Source: Ottelia alismoides (taxonomy: Eukaryota > Streptophyta > Magnoliopsida > Alismatales > Hydrocharitaceae). Taken from it: a stretch of DNA of 64,000 nucleotides. Position 1 is the first letter of the stretch. Every line of letters begins with the position of its first letter. Positions 1 to 10,239 of this stretch are shown piece by piece. The translations under genes and the position numbers were made by a program. The DNA is taken from positions 434,001 to 498,000 of the forward strand of contig JAZKJV010000093.1 in the NCBI GenBank assembly GCA_037367405.1, given 5' to 3'. The notes below the pieces were generated by a model. That model saw only the letters and a program-made list of their open reading frames with translations. It did not search any database and had not been told where the DNA came from.

Positions 1-434
1 GGCTTAGATCCAAAAAACTAAGATCCCTTCGTATAGTCTCATTCCAACACTTCTTGGGTCTTCCTTGCCCTCTTTTAAATATGTTTATATTTAAATAGCA
101 AAAAATAATAAAATAAATAAAACTCACTAAATCCGATTATCGGCTTCCACATCCTCGGCATGTGGTACTACATAAGGACTAGAGGCGGTGCTTGATGCGT
201 GGAGGCAACACCACATATGTGGGAAAGAGAGGTCATGTTGCCGGCAACTATGGTATTTGGTGGTGGTGATGGCGAACCAGGTATGGTCGATCTAGGACCA
301 TCGCTCTAGTACCATGTGGAAAGGAATAAGAGAGACTGATATACTGAAGTGGCTAGAATTAAGAAGATTACATATGAATAGAAAAATTTTAGAATTATCC
401 TTGATTTTTTACAACTCTATTACTGAAACTAACA
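1..434 (-). mobile_element. Copia 5' LTR and leader, element continues off the left edge
   Basis: Read on the minus strand, a short LTR-like segment (434 to 315) begins TGTTAGTTTCAG and ends CCTTTCCACA. It is followed at once by TGGTACTAGAGCGATGG, a variant of the initiator-Met tRNA primer-binding site. The bases after the site closely match those after the primer site of Copia-2 at 8736, so the two belong to the same broad group. The rest (314 to 1) would be the untranslated leader. Coding sequence and the second LTR lie outside the window, so completeness cannot be judged. The LTR start is set only by the TG...CA rule and could be a few bases off. Confidence 0.6.
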
Positions 435-519
435 TATCCGTCCACCAAGATGAATGACAATAGCGTCAAAGGATATTACTGCCTCCCCCCTCCCCCCCAA
501 GGTGCACCCGCTTCCCCAA

Positions 520-756
520 CGCTGAGAAGTTTGTTATGATACACTTGTTTGTCTATGAGATCCACACTAGGGGGAACCCTCTGATTTAATGCACTCCATA
601 GATAAATCCAATTCGCAGTGGCATAGACCTTTGCAAACTCCACCTTTCACATGAAGTTCTTCAATTCACTTCTTTCCCAACAAGGCATAATCTCGATCGC
701 AACCACAAAGTTGTCGAGTAATGACCCGCCTTGATGAAAGCAGATTAAAGTGTGGT
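520..756 (-). pseudogene. L1-type LINE reverse transcriptase fragment (RT core)
   Basis: Minus-strand translation gives HQGGSLLDNFVVAIEIM, then KNFM, a stop, VEFAKVYATANWIYLW. This follows the plant L1 pattern of a QGR..DN..VAQE block then a K.DF.KAYD..NW block. The second catalytic region (the FADD box) is not recognisable here. It continues the segment at 2023-2320 once the intervening insertion at 764-2022 is removed. Stops and changed key residues make it a dead relic. Confidence 0.6.
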
Positions 757-763
757 CACCAGT

Positions 764-2022
764 TAGGGATGAAAATGGATATATCCATATCCTATATGCC
801 ATCATATTCCTTTTATATAGATTATGACATTTGCATTCACATCCATTTTAAAATGGACACAATATAGATATCACTTTCATATATGTAAATATTTGTACTC
901 ATATTCATATATCCATTTTAATATATAAATATACTTGTAGATATATTTTCAAATATGTGTAACATATCTTTATACCTTCATTCACCATTGTTAATATCAT
1001 TGTTATAAATGAATATAATTTGTACATTTGATTATGTCATAAGCATCCTAAATATGTATATTTAATTAATCTGTCAGGTTCGAGGCACAAGCCCCTAGAT
1101 GGAGTACTTCTCACTTTAAAGAAGAAGAGATAGATCGCTTAGAGCTTGACTGATTTTCTTTTTCGCGGAGAGAGCGAGTCGGTGGGTACTTAATTAAGCC
1201 GCATGAAAGCCCACGTATGTCATTTACTGCATCTTGACACTCCTTCACTCTAACAACCGCGAGAGATGCCAAGCTGCCTATGAGGTGGGGGTGGAAAGTC
1301 GAGACCGAAAAACAAGTCGACGGGCAACAGACATATCAGAGCTAGGGGCCAAGGACTCCGGTTCTAGGTCTAAGATGCATCACTATAGGAGGCGATTAAA
1401 GGGATTATCAAGTCTAGTAGCAAGTACCAATGGCCGCGGCGGAGCTAAGGGTATTATGGAAGAAGAATGAAATGGAAGATCTTTCCCTTGAGGTCAAAGC
1501 ATAGTATTATTAGTTGATCAACCAGGAAAGAAAAAAGCATCATATCCCGATTTGTTATAGGATTCCTATTCAAGATCAATGCAGTTCCTTTTCAGGCGGC
1601 TTTTGGACAGACGACCGCCTATAGATGGTAGGGTAAGATGGGTAGTACCGCTTTTTTTCATATCTATAACTATATAAAAAACTCACTATATAAAGCAATA
1701 AACTATATCAAGATAATCAAATTCTAACTATAAAAACAATCTGCGGCCAATCTTCCTAACTACGCGCGGGTTGGGCTAGAGCGCGTGAAACTAATCACTA
1801 CCTCGTAAGGGTGTTGAGACCATAGCATGTTATACAAAAGCACCACTTTTTCTAGAGTGTTGTCACATAGTTGCCTGACTGTTCGTAATATTTGTATCTG
1901 ATTCGTGTTCATTTTATATTCCAATTCTTTTTTAAGATATAATAACACATTTTTATATCAATCAATTTTCGTATCTGTATTCACATTCATATTTTAAATG
2001 TATACAGACATGTTCATCCCTA
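764..2022. mobile_element. hAT-like non-autonomous element inside the L1 relic
   Basis: The left end starts TAGGGATGAAAATGG and the right end finishes CATGTTCATCCCTA, an imperfect terminal inverted repeat of the TAGGGATG type also seen in the MITE at 26694. The flanking 8-mers, TCACCAGT at 756-763 and TTACTAGG at 2023-2030, agree at only five positions, as expected for an old 8-bp duplication. Minus-strand L1 coding sequence resumes on both sides, which supports these limits independently. The outer parts (about 780-1070 and 1830-2020) are AT-rich with repeated CATATCCAT-like words. No transposase is visible. Confidence 0.5.
1080..1650 (+). other. possible organelle-derived (mitochondrial group II intron-like) fragment
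   Basis: Between AT-rich arms lies a block of quite different composition. It contains AGCCGCATGAAAGCCC followed by ACGTATG, which can fold like the short conserved domain V hairpin of group II introns. Further on is a stretch with the word style of plant mitochondrial introns, including GTCGACGGGCAACAG. A 78-codon frame (1234-1470) crosses it but resembles no protein I know. The call rests on pattern memory, so nuclear-transferred mitochondrial DNA is a hypothesis only. Confidence 0.3.
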
Positions 2023-2320
2023 TTACTAGGTCATCTAAAATTCTCTTAAGCTTCAATGCAATAATGTTTACAATAACCAAATACAAATAGTAAAAAAGAT
2101 CTATCATGCGATCGTCTCAAACTTTGTAGGTGATACCATCTTTGTAGGTGATTCCATCTTCATAGTAGGAAAATAAAGAGCTTACTCTACTACTCGACCT
2201 GAGAATTTCCCAGTGATGAACTCAACCAACACATGCATCACGTCATGCCCTGCCACTTTGTAGAACTCCCTATACAACAAGATCGTGATCCAATTTCATT
2301 ATGGAGAACTTCCTGCTTCA
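2023..2320 (-). pseudogene. L1-type LINE reverse transcriptase fragment (N-terminal part)
   Basis: Minus-strand frames give HDVMHVLVEFITGKF, matching the GDDV..AVLEFF..GK stretch before plant L1 RT. Further on comes IALKLKRILDDLV, matching the ..K..A.RLKRILDDL segment. Frames change and stops intervene. On its right it is interrupted by Copia-1, inserted at AAGTG. On its left it is interrupted by the hAT-like element, after which the same protein resumes at 756. Confidence 0.5.
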
Positions 2321-2325
2321 AAGTG
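2321..2325. repeat. Copia-1 target site duplication, left copy (AAGTG)
   Basis: AAGTG sits directly before the left LTR and is repeated exactly at 6523-6527 after the right LTR. This is the 5-bp duplication expected of Copia integrase and fixes the element limits. Confidence 0.9.
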
Positions 2326-2472
2326 TGTTGGGAAAATGAAAAGAGATGTTTATTCATGAACTCTAGGCTCTCTTATATAGGAGAGTAGCATTTGGGTAAA
2401 TTACATAAGACATTCATAAGAAAAAGTAAATTTGGAACAATACAAACAATGTAACATAAATATATCTCTACA
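2326..2472 (-). repeat. Copia-1 3' LTR
   Basis: A 147-bp direct repeat of 6376-6522, running TGTTGGGAAAATG to ATCTCTACA on the plus strand. It contains CTCTTATATAGGAGAG, a TATA-like core. Adjoining it on the inner side, the minus strand reads TTGAGGGAGAG (2473-2485), a purine-rich tract suited to plus-strand priming. Confidence 0.9.
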
Positions 2473-2508
2473 CTCTCCCTCAAGATGGAGCATAGATATC
2501 GATCATGC

Positions 2509-3235
2509 TCACTTAGATGAGCACTTTTGAAACGGTCCTCTAAGTAAGGCCTTGGTGAAGATATCTGCAATCTGGTCCCCTGAGCTGACATGAGATGTGG
2601 AAATAAAACCCTTATGAATCATATCTCGTAAATAGTGGCAATCAACCTCGATGTGCTTGGTTCGTTCATAAAATGTTGGATTATTTGCAATAAATATAAC
2701 AGCTTGATTGTCACATTCCAGTACCATAGGAAGGGGAACCTCTATATATAGATATGTAAGAACAACTTTTACCCACATCATTTCTGTATTGAATTGGACC
2801 ATAGCCCTATATTCAAACTCAACACTAGATCTGGCTACAATAGTTTGCTTCTTGCTCCTCCATGAGACAAGAGAATCTCCAACATATACAACAAATCTAG
2901 TGGTGGACTTCCTATCCTTTGGACACCTTGCATAATCTGCATCTACGCACGCTGAGATAGTGACCTCCTTGCCTTTCCTAAATAATATACCTGCACTTGG
3001 AGATGATTTAAGATACATGAGTATCATCTGTATAGCATCCATATGAACCTGACGTGGTTGCTCCATGAACTGGCTCACCCGACTAACAACAAAAGAAAGA
3101 TCGTGTTTGGTAATGGTAACATAGAGGAGTTTTCCTACCAGCTCTATGTATCTCCTCCTATCAACCTCATCAGTAATCATATAGTTTCATGCTTGGATCC
3201 ATAGGTGTGGTGGCGGGTCGACATCCAAGCATTCA
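2509..3235 (-). pseudogene. Copia-1 reverse transcriptase C-terminus and RNase H
   Basis: The minus-strand frame 3180-2509 (223 codons) covers the last RT helices and RNase H. It shows RRYIELVGKLLYVTITK, then DADYARCPKDRKST, SKKQTIVARSSVEFEYRAM, the CDNQA block, and TKHIEVDCHYLRDMI near the C-terminus. These are standard Copia RNase H signatures with small losses (for example FEYRAM where ESEYRA is usual). Readable RT remains continue to about 3235 in another frame. The intact RNase H frame is the best-preserved part of this element. Confidence 0.8.
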
Positions 3236-3399
3236 TGTGTCACTTAGCAAATCAGTGACATATTTCCTCTGGGTCATCACAAACCCTTATTGATTTCTGG
3301 CAAACTCCAGTCCCAGAAAGTATCAAAGAACTCCAAAATCCTTGGTAACAAATTCACGACCTAGAAGTTCTTTTACCCTCTTGATTCCTTGTACATTAT

Positions 3400-3965
3400 C
3401 TCTTGTAATAAGAATATCATCAACATACACCATAATTGCAATCATACCTCTGGATGTTTTCTGTATAAAGAGGGAATGATCCACATTTGAATGTTTGTAC
3501 CCCTATTTTTCAAACAGGTCTGAAGGCTTCTGGAACCAAGCTCTAGGGCTTTGCTTAAGGCCATAGATCGCCTTATGAAGTCTACATACCTGTGAACACT
3601 CCCCCTTAACAGCAAAACCAGGTGCCTGTTGCATGTAAACTTCCTCCTGAAGATCACCATACAGAAATGCATTCTTGACGTCTAACTGGAATAACGACCA
3701 ATCTCGAATCATGGCAACAGAGAGAAGGATCCGTAAGGCGGAATGGCGAGCAACTAGTGAGAATGTGTCAAGATAATCTACCCCGTATGTCCGTGTAAAT
3801 CCTCGTGCAACCAGGCGTGCCTTTTATCTGTCGATGCTACCATCTGCATTCTGTTTAACTGTAAACACCCATTTACATCTAACTGTAGATACACCAGTAG
3901 GAGTTGGGATGAGGCTCTAGGTGCCTCTCGACTGAAGAGCAGCCATCTCTTCTTCCATAGCCAAA
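3400..3965 (-). pseudogene. Copia-1 reverse transcriptase N-terminal remnants
   Basis: The minus-strand frame 3712-3503 reads [30 protein letters not shown] and later AIYGLKQSPRAWF, the diagnostic first third of Copia RT. Upstream (3965 to 3720) lie degenerate matches to the WVFTVK..DG..D.YKARLVA.GF.Q segment. The YVDD active-site region near 3430-3440 is shifted relative to this frame. Several frame changes separate the pieces. Confidence 0.75.
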
Positions 3966-4238
3966 CGTCATCGACTATCCTTCAAAGCATCTTGATAGTT
4001 CCGTAGAATAGCCATGATAGAGAGTGCAACAACAAAATTCCTGAATTCACCAGTCAAGCGATCAAAAGAAACCATGGATGCTATAGGATATGATGTACAG
4101 CTGCGCTTCTTCTTCCGGAGCGCAATAGGCAGGTCTAAATCAACGGCCTCTACATCTGTCCCTTGTAAAGAATCCTGCTCAGGTAAACCATTAGACCCAT
4201 CATTAGAAATTATATTCTCAGTACATACCTCATGCGCG

Positions 4239-4829
4239 CTAGATGATGAGCGGTGACCATGAGCAGAAGCAGGCCGACGGGTATAATGGTAAGGTAAATG
4301 GTGGAACAGGGACTGTAATAGGAAGTGAAGGTGGCGTAGGTAGTGGTGGTGGTGGTGGTAAAGGAGATGGTTGTGGTGGAGGACGAGGTGATGGTAGTGA
4401 TGGTGGCGGTGGCATGTATATGGCTTCATCAGTGTCGGAAGACATCAACTGATCACCTGTAGGGGAGAAGTACATGACAGACTCGAAAAAGGTGAGATCG
4501 GCGCTAATATAGTACCTTTTGCGCGTCATATCATAATAAAGATACCCTTTTTGTGTCCTGGAGTACCCGACAAAGACATACTTGACAGCTCTAGGAGAGA
4601 GCTTGTCAATACCTGGAGACAACTGGTCGACAAAGGCAACTGAGCCAAACACATGAGGAGTAAGTGAGAACAAATCCTTTTCAGGGAAAGCTAGAGAGAA
4701 AGGAATCTGCTCACCCAAGACTGACGACGGCATGCGATTAATGAGATAACATGCCATTAGAATAACATCGCCCCAAAAAGAATGAGGAGCACGACTCTGA
4801 ATGAGAAGCGTCCTAGTGACATCAAGCAA
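4239..4829 (-). pseudogene. Copia-1 integrase C-terminal region with proline-rich linker
   Basis: A 196-codon minus-strand frame starts LDVTRTLLIQSRAPHSFWGD and includes AVKYVFVGYSRTQKGYLYYD and YYISADLTFFES, all typical of the integrase C-terminal half of plant Copia. It ends in a long proline and histidine-rich tract caused by CCACCA-type repeats (about 4290-4430), which links integrase to RT. The catalytic core lies in the neighbouring frame at 4822-5310. Confidence 0.75.
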
Positions 4830-5310
4830 ATGACGATGTTTCCTTTCTGCAACTCCATTTTCTTGGGAAGTATAGGCACATGATGTTTGATGAATAATTC
4901 CTTGGGTGGAAAATAATTGGAGAGAGTATTAGTAATTTAGTACAGAATTCCAATGCATTATCAGTTCTTACAATTTTCACAGAAGCTGAAAAAACATTAC
5001 GTACTTCAGTTAAGAAATTTTTGAAAACATTCCCAGCTTCAGATTTATTCTTTAACAAGAAGACAAGATGGACGAGAAAAATCATCAACAGCGACAAGAT
5101 AAAACCTGTGCCCCTGATGATCAGGGACACGACTGGGATCCCAAATACCGACATGAAACAACTAAAAAATGGAGCTACTGCTCCGACTCTGACGACTGGG
5201 AAAGGTAGATCGATGATGCTTTCCCAACTGACAAGCCTCACATTGAAAGGACTTGTGAGGTGAGATCTGGGGCAGAACACGTCATAGTTTCTGAAGCGGA
5301 AGATGACCAA
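4822..5310 (-). pseudogene. Copia-1 GAG-pre-integrase and integrase core, frameshifted
   Basis: The minus strand encodes FLLKNKSEAGNVFKNFLTEV followed by VRTDNALEFC, the segment holding the second catalytic Asp of the D,D,E triad. The first half (5310 to about 5120) is in a shifted frame and recognisable only by comparison with Copia-3. The HHCC zinc-binding part is not intact. Inactive. Confidence 0.7.
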
Positions 5311-5377
5311 AGCACAGGTGCCACGTAAATGGTGAGATAGCTCCAGTAGGTAGAGAGGAGATTCCAGTATAGGGAGT

Positions 5378-5790
5378 TCAAACTAGACGATAGAGACCAC
5401 CCTGCTCATGGCCACACCCAATCACGTTGCACATAAGGATGTCCTGAAAAACAAGAGAAGATGGGTCAAAAATGTCTCGACAATGTAAATCCTTCGTAGT
5501 CTGGCTAATTGACAACAAATTCATTGAGAAATCAAGTGCATGCAACACATTCTTTAGATACATAGAGGGTGTCAAGCTAATCTCCCCCTGACCAGTGATT
5601 GGGGAGTGAGTCCCATCTGCAATAACCACATTACGCCTTGGAGGAACCTGTCTGTAGGATGTAAGTTGACCCCTATCTCCACACAGATGATGTGTGACAC
5701 CAGAGTCCATAATCCATTCTATAGCATCAGATCCACTACTGCTAGTGAGTGCATAAACTACCTGAGATCCTGAGTAGATGCTGGCTTATC
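5378..5790 (-). pseudogene. Copia-1 aspartic protease region
   Basis: The minus strand reads EWIMDSGVTHHLCGD, the Copia protease active site DSG[AV]THH. It continues through VVIADGTHSPITGQGEI and LLSISQTTKDLHC into the GAG-pre-integrase start. The frame 5710-5378 is open for 110 codons, and coding similarity extends upstream to about 5790 (VVYALTSSSGSDAIEW). Beyond that point gag and its CCHC knuckle, expected here by comparison with Copia-3, are absent. Confidence 0.75.
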
Positions 5791-5879
5791 TGTCATGATG
5801 GCACAAGAAGATTAGGAATGAAGACTAGATGCTGGCTTGTATGGTTACATGTGTGGACTCATGCAACCAATCTCATCGA

Positions 5880-6361
5880 AGACAAAGAACCTCGGCGAGA
5901 TCGTTGAGCTCGTGGTAGGGTTCCTCCGAGCGGCTACAAAATGCCTAGGCACAAGAGGCAAGTGTCGCGTGGAAGGCGTCTGAAAAGCCTAGGCGGGGAT
6001 CCTGGTAGCCGCAAGGGACTAAGCGGAGCCAAGGCTGGGGCCTGGCGGGCCTAGCATGGTTGGAGGGGGATAGCGAAGCCCAGGCAAGGGCCTGACGACA
6101 GGGGCCTGCGTGCCTAGCGTGGCTGGCAAGGGCCTGGAGGGGCCGACGAAGCCAAGGTTGGGGCCTGGCGGTACCGACAGAGCCCAGGCAAGGGCGTGTC
6201 AGAGCCGACGAGGCCCAGGCAAGGGCTGGCGAGGCTGGCAGCGAGGAGGAGGAGCCTACACTGGGACCGACGGTGAGAGAAGAGGAGAGAGGAGGGAGGT
6301 GGGCGATGAGAAAGAGGGTTAGGGATTAGGGTTAGGGTTTCGGAGCTCCAGTCTAGGATCG
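5880..6361 (-). other. Copia-1 GC-rich leader (5' untranslated), gag lost
   Basis: The segment is GC-rich and consists of loosely repeated words such as GGGCCTGGCGGGCC and AGCCCAGGCAAGGGCC. It occupies the place of the leader between primer site and gag. Copia-2 and Copia-3 have similarly GC-rich leaders. Small open frames on both strands here (for example 6110-6322) look like composition artefacts. Gag deletion occurred between this leader and the protease. Confidence 0.55.
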
Positions 6362-6363
6362 CC

Positions 6364-6375
6364 GCACTGATGCCA
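6364..6375 (-). promoter_or_regulatory. Copia-1 primer-binding site (initiator Met tRNA)
   Basis: Directly inside the right LTR the minus strand reads TGGCATCAGTGC. It matches the canonical TGGTATCAGAGC at 10 of 12 positions, which sets the direction of the element. Confidence 0.8.
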
Positions 6376-6522
6376 TGTTGGGAAAATGAAAAGAGATATT
6401 TATTCATGAACTCTAGGCTCTCTTATATAGGAGAGTAGCCTATGAGTAAATTCCATAAGACATTCATAAGAAAAAGGAAATTAGGAACAATACAAACAAC
6501 GTAACATAAATATATCTCTATA
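6376..6522 (-). repeat. Copia-1 5' LTR
   Basis: A 147-bp copy of the LTR at 2326-2472, with about nine substitutions. It ends ATCTCTATA where the other copy ends CTCTACA, so one terminal CA has mutated. AAGTG follows at 6523-6527. Confidence 0.9.
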
Positions 6523-8560
6523 AAGTGGCCATAGCTTCCTTACCACATCCTCATGATTTTTTTTGAGACCAAAGAAAGGGGAAATGCGCTATGGTGTTCG
6601 CCCAAATATATCAAAAACATAGAGAAAAGGACTTACAACAACCATAACTCGAGGAGAGTCTTGGCATGGAAAATGACATTGTCAATGTAAACCCATCCTC
6701 AATGATTGCCCAATCAACGTATCATGTTCTTACTCAGACAACCTACTTTTTGATTTCCTACACCACCTGCATGCTTTACCTTACGATCTTGTCGTGAAGT
6801 TATGGAAAAGCACTACGAGGGTCAACCCAACCTCATCCTCTCCATCAACCTCTACATCCCCACTATTATCCTACAAGTCATGTTTTTACGTCTTTGGAGG
6901 TACAAGATGAAAAAAAGCAAGTGTTGGCACCCCCTCATTAGCCACAAATATTAAGACGGCTGCTTCTAGTTAATTTCTTTCATGGTATACTATTCCTAGA
7001 TCACCCTAATATGACCTCTCCTCTGCTTTTCTAGTGATGGTGATGGTGTCCAGTCCTCCACTTTATTGAGATGCTTAACGATCTGCAACATTTCTTGTTG
7101 CTTCCTATCCCTACCTTAAAGTTTGCTTGTACTCAATCATGAAAAATTGTAGTGACTTACCATGAATGTACTCGTCGTGGATGAACTCTCATTTGGAATA
7201 TCCTAATTTTCCTCCATCTACACGAGCCTCAACTCAAGCTACCTAGCTCGCTCGAACTTAAAATAGATCTTATGCGTGCTATTTTCATTTGAAGACCACA
7301 TAAAGCAACGGATGGTCCACACGTGGACTTGATCTAGATGAAACAATGGATACATTAAAGTATTTGGGGTTTATCGGGAGCTCCTTCTTTTTTAGTCCGT
7401 CTTTCGACCCTTTTCTGCTTCGCACGGCTTCAGCTTAAAGACTGATAGGCTGAGAATTAATGCAGAGGATTGTTTATTTCACTGATCTTCCTCCACCCTT
7501 ACGATTGATTTAGATTTAATAGGCAGGATTTTTGAGGTGGTTGATCCTCCTCTTACCTTGTGATTGAGAAAGAGTTGATGGAAAGAATTGATGTGCACCT
7601 ATCATATTGATTTTGAGGAAGCATTCTTTTATATGTACCTCCCACCCTGCACTAGGCAGTCCACTAACCCTAACTTATCAACCACATCTCTAAAGTTGAC
7701 CGTTGATGCATTCTTGTAGGACCTGATCTCAAGTATGTCCTTTAATGCCAACATCACATTAATACCCCTCACCCTTGAGAATAGGACAAGCATATTAATG
7801 ATCTTGCTCGTCGTCCTCAAGTCCTACTAAAGCTCTCGTCTTCTCATGCCATTCGTTGGACCATATACACACACCACCTATAGTAACAAGTTATCTACCT
7901 TCGTCGTTAGAGTAGCTACCACCTAGTTCTTTCATAGGAGCTGAAAGATCTTGGATATCTTCCCTCCACTCCAGCAATTGGTTGTCCCATAGACCCACAA
8001 CTCCTTTCTCCTGGAAGTTGTATGGAAATACTCCATGAATATGCCTCCAAACTCCCACGACACGGGATGCCAAATGAGATTCTTGCAGAAGAACCAAATC
8101 AATTGCCTCAATAATTTCTTACGATCTCTGCCTATCCTACCTCTTCATCCCATCACATTCGAAGACCATATATATTTCCACTTACGACTTTTCATGTTTA
8201 TCCTTGATGGACCTGAGTTGCGCTCCTCTTGAGTACCCACATCCTCTTCTCGCTTCCTGAAACTTGCCACTAAACCTATGTCGAAAGCCTCAAACATAAC
8301 TTCGATCCAAACTTTATCTTTCTCTCTTCCACTTGTTACAATTGAGGCAAGTAATTTACCACTCCCTGCTCAATAGCCCCTTCGAGAAAGCCAACGTGCA
8401 TAATGAAGAATAAGCATCGATCCCCACGCAGATTGGTCTTGGATCTTTTGACACTTATGCTATAAAAATGAAGATAGTGGTGAGGGGATGAAGCCTTCTT
8501 GGAATTTATGCCTAATAGATTAATTAAGGGAGACGATTCCACGTGATCTATGTTGCACGA
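6523..8560 (-). pseudogene. L1-type LINE relic: endonuclease and pre-RT linker
   Basis: Minus-strand frames show LLQESHL (about 8095), an endonuclease motif resembling LQETKL. Next come FRDVVDKLGLVDC and LVQGGRY (7700-7629), matching the F...L..LGL.D....G..YTW block, then KRMLPQNQYDR near 7600, in the place of the S[KR].DR segment. Lower down (about 7080-6900) LNKVEDWTPSPSLEKQRRGH and a degenerate W...GD.NT.FFH linker with QRRKNMT are visible. Stops and frame changes are many. The part from 8560 to 8240 is unassigned, though a 76-codon frame (8566-8336) crosses it. Downstream RT continues at 2320 beyond Copia-1. Confidence 0.5.
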
Positions 8561-8572
8561 CGACATGGTCCT

Positions 8573-8735
8573 TGTTGAGATATATATATATATATATATA
8601 TATATCTTTGTCTTTATTTTATATTTCTCTATTTCTTATGTCTACTTTATGTAATTTTTCCATAGAGCTTTTCTCCTATATAAGAGAGCTCTAGGGCTAC
8701 GATGAGTACAACTTTTCATTTCATGAATTTCCACA
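8573..8735 (+). repeat. Copia-2 5' LTR
   Basis: Starts TGTTGAGATATAT, includes a (TA)n run at 8581-8605 and TCCTATATAAGAGAG (TATA-like), and ends AATTTCCACA directly before a primer-binding site. No second copy survives because the 3' part of the element is lost. The start is therefore inferred from the TG...CA rule and the size of related LTRs. Confidence 0.65.
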
Positions 8736-8747
8736 TGGTATCAGAGC
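8736..8747 (+). promoter_or_regulatory. Copia-2 primer-binding site (initiator Met tRNA)
   Basis: TGGTATCAGAGC is the exact complement of the initiator methionine tRNA 3' end used by many plant Copia elements, immediately after the CA end of the LTR. Confidence 0.9.
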
Positions 8748-9232
8748 GACGGTCCTAGATCGGAGCCTGTACCCTAGAGCCTCGCCCCACCAAAACACTA
8801 ACGCGCATTCGCGACGCCCATCTCCAGGGCGTCGCCACAGCCATCGCCCAGTACTCGTGTGGCCGTGGGCCTCCGCAAAGTACCAGCCGTCGGTAGCGGC
8901 TGCTACCAGCCGCCGCCATCCTTGCTACCGTTGGGCCGCTCGCCATAGTCATCGCCGGCTGCTCCAGCCACCGCCGGTCACACGCACTGCCGTCGTTTGC
9001 TCCCGCTGCTGCCAGCCTCTCCTATCTGCCAGTGTTGTCATCCCTAGTTAGGTTTGTTCTTGGGTTTCTAGGGTGTGACGTGATCATCTAAAAATACCCT
9101 AGTTACCCAAAGGACTCACCAACGAATGGAAGAGGTTGTGATATGAGTCTATACCCACAACCATCTTCCCGTATGTCAGTATAGACGCATGTATTACTTG
9201 TTGCTGACCCAGTCTTGGAGATAGTTGTCATC
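8748..9232 (+). other. Copia-2 untranslated leader
   Basis: A GC-rich leader with CCGCCGCC-type words lies between primer site and gag start. Open frames on both strands (for example 8857-9051 and 8952-8755) have no recognisable protein and fit composition bias. Confidence 0.55.
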
Positions 9233-10150
9233 ATGTCTGGCAACAAAGCTGATGTTTCATCCCTGGGTGCTTTCAAATGTCCAATGTCCACCGTCAAGAT
9301 GGATGGAATAAACTATGAACTATGGGCCATGCAATTCATGAGTTTAATGCAGTGCAATGCAAGAAGCACATCCTCATAACAGAGGAGCCAAGTGACAAGA
9401 CTGGGGTAAATGCCTCATGGGAGGCAGATGATGCATATGCGCGTGTGCGGCTATCTGGGACTGTGTCAACAGAGATAGCTAATGATATACTGAGTCAGCC
9501 TACTGCAAAGGCTATGTAGGACATTCTTGTTGCCACATATTCTCCGGCAAAGAATGAGTCGAAGAACTGCAGCTCTAGCATGATATCTTCACATTGAAGA
9601 AGAATGATCGCCCTCTTCATACCCTCTACACTTCTTTATGGGGTATGTTCGAGAAGCTACATGATTACATTCCCTTGATTGCTACGCCAGAGCAACTCAA
9701 GGCATACATAGATTCTGTGATGATGGGGTCCTTTCTAGCAGCTCTTGATCCTAAGTACGATGCTGCTCGAGTCCAGATCCTTACTCATGCCACCATACCT
9801 CCAATGGAGGAGACTTATCGCAGATTAAGTAGGCTCTCCATATCCTCCGGTGGTGAACCCCGCAATCTCGAACATTTTCAGCTATGGCCACATCTTGTGG
9901 TAGGGGGAGCTCTACAACATATCGTGGTCGGGGGGAGGGGGGTGAACTGTGGAAGAGGAGGGGGTGGTCGACCCCGTCAGCCATGCACATACTGCCACAG
10001 GTCAAGGCACTCTGAGGAGACATGCTACTTTAAGCATGGGTTTCCTGTTTCAGCCCGAGTTGCAGAGCAAACTTAGTAGGTTGGGAGTCCATCACCTGTT
10101 TTTGATCAGAGATTTGATGAACTTGTGGCACGTCTCAGGGAGATTATGCC
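9233..10150 (+). pseudogene. Copia-2 gag with CCHC zinc knuckle, frameshifted
   Basis: An ATG at 9233 opens MSGNKADVSSLGAFKC, then VKMDGINYELWAMQFMSLMQ, the usual N-terminal start of this gag type. A frameshift follows near 9355. The next frame carries EPSDKTGVNASWEADDAYAR and ends at a TAG near 9516. The frame 9594-10076 has DRPLHTLYTSLWGMFEKL and LAALDPKYDAARVQILT, then the knuckle CTYCHRSRHSEETCYFKH (C-x2-C-x4-H-x4-C) near residue 130. Gag would form the particle shell and bind the RNA. Alignment with Copia-3 gag is clear throughout. Confidence 0.75.
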
Positions 10151-10239
10151 TTCTCCTGGAGCAACCAGCTCTCCTTCAGGATCCTCAGAGGTAGTTGCCT
10201 CATCATCAACGTCCACATCAGGTACACATATGTCGTTAC

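Larger units (their letters stand above)
2326..6522 (-). mobile_element. Copia-1, decayed LTR retrotransposon
   Basis: A 4197-bp minus-strand Ty1-copia element with 147-bp LTRs and a perfect 5-bp target duplication. Protease, integrase, reverse transcriptase and RNase H remnants occur in the usual Copia order, but every one is frame-broken. The gag region with its zinc knuckle is missing: the protease start is followed upstream only by GC-rich leader. The LTRs differ at about nine of 147 positions, so this is clearly older than Copia-3. It could not have moved on its own in its present form. It lies inside an older L1 LINE. Confidence 0.9.

Noticed and set aside
1234..1470. A 78-codon frame as a gene
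   Set aside because: No domain, no start context, and it lies in probable non-coding organelle-like sequence.
3968..4452. His/Pro-rich and Gly-rich frames near 4.2 kb
   Set aside because: They are alternative readings of the proline-rich integrase-RT linker of Copia-1.
6110..6407. Overlapping frames on both strands in the Copia-1 leader
   Set aside because: They translate degenerate GC-rich repeats and have no protein similarity.
8736..8747. tRNA gene at the tRNA-like words next to LTRs
   Set aside because: These are primer-binding sites complementary to tRNA 3' ends; no cloverleaf follows.
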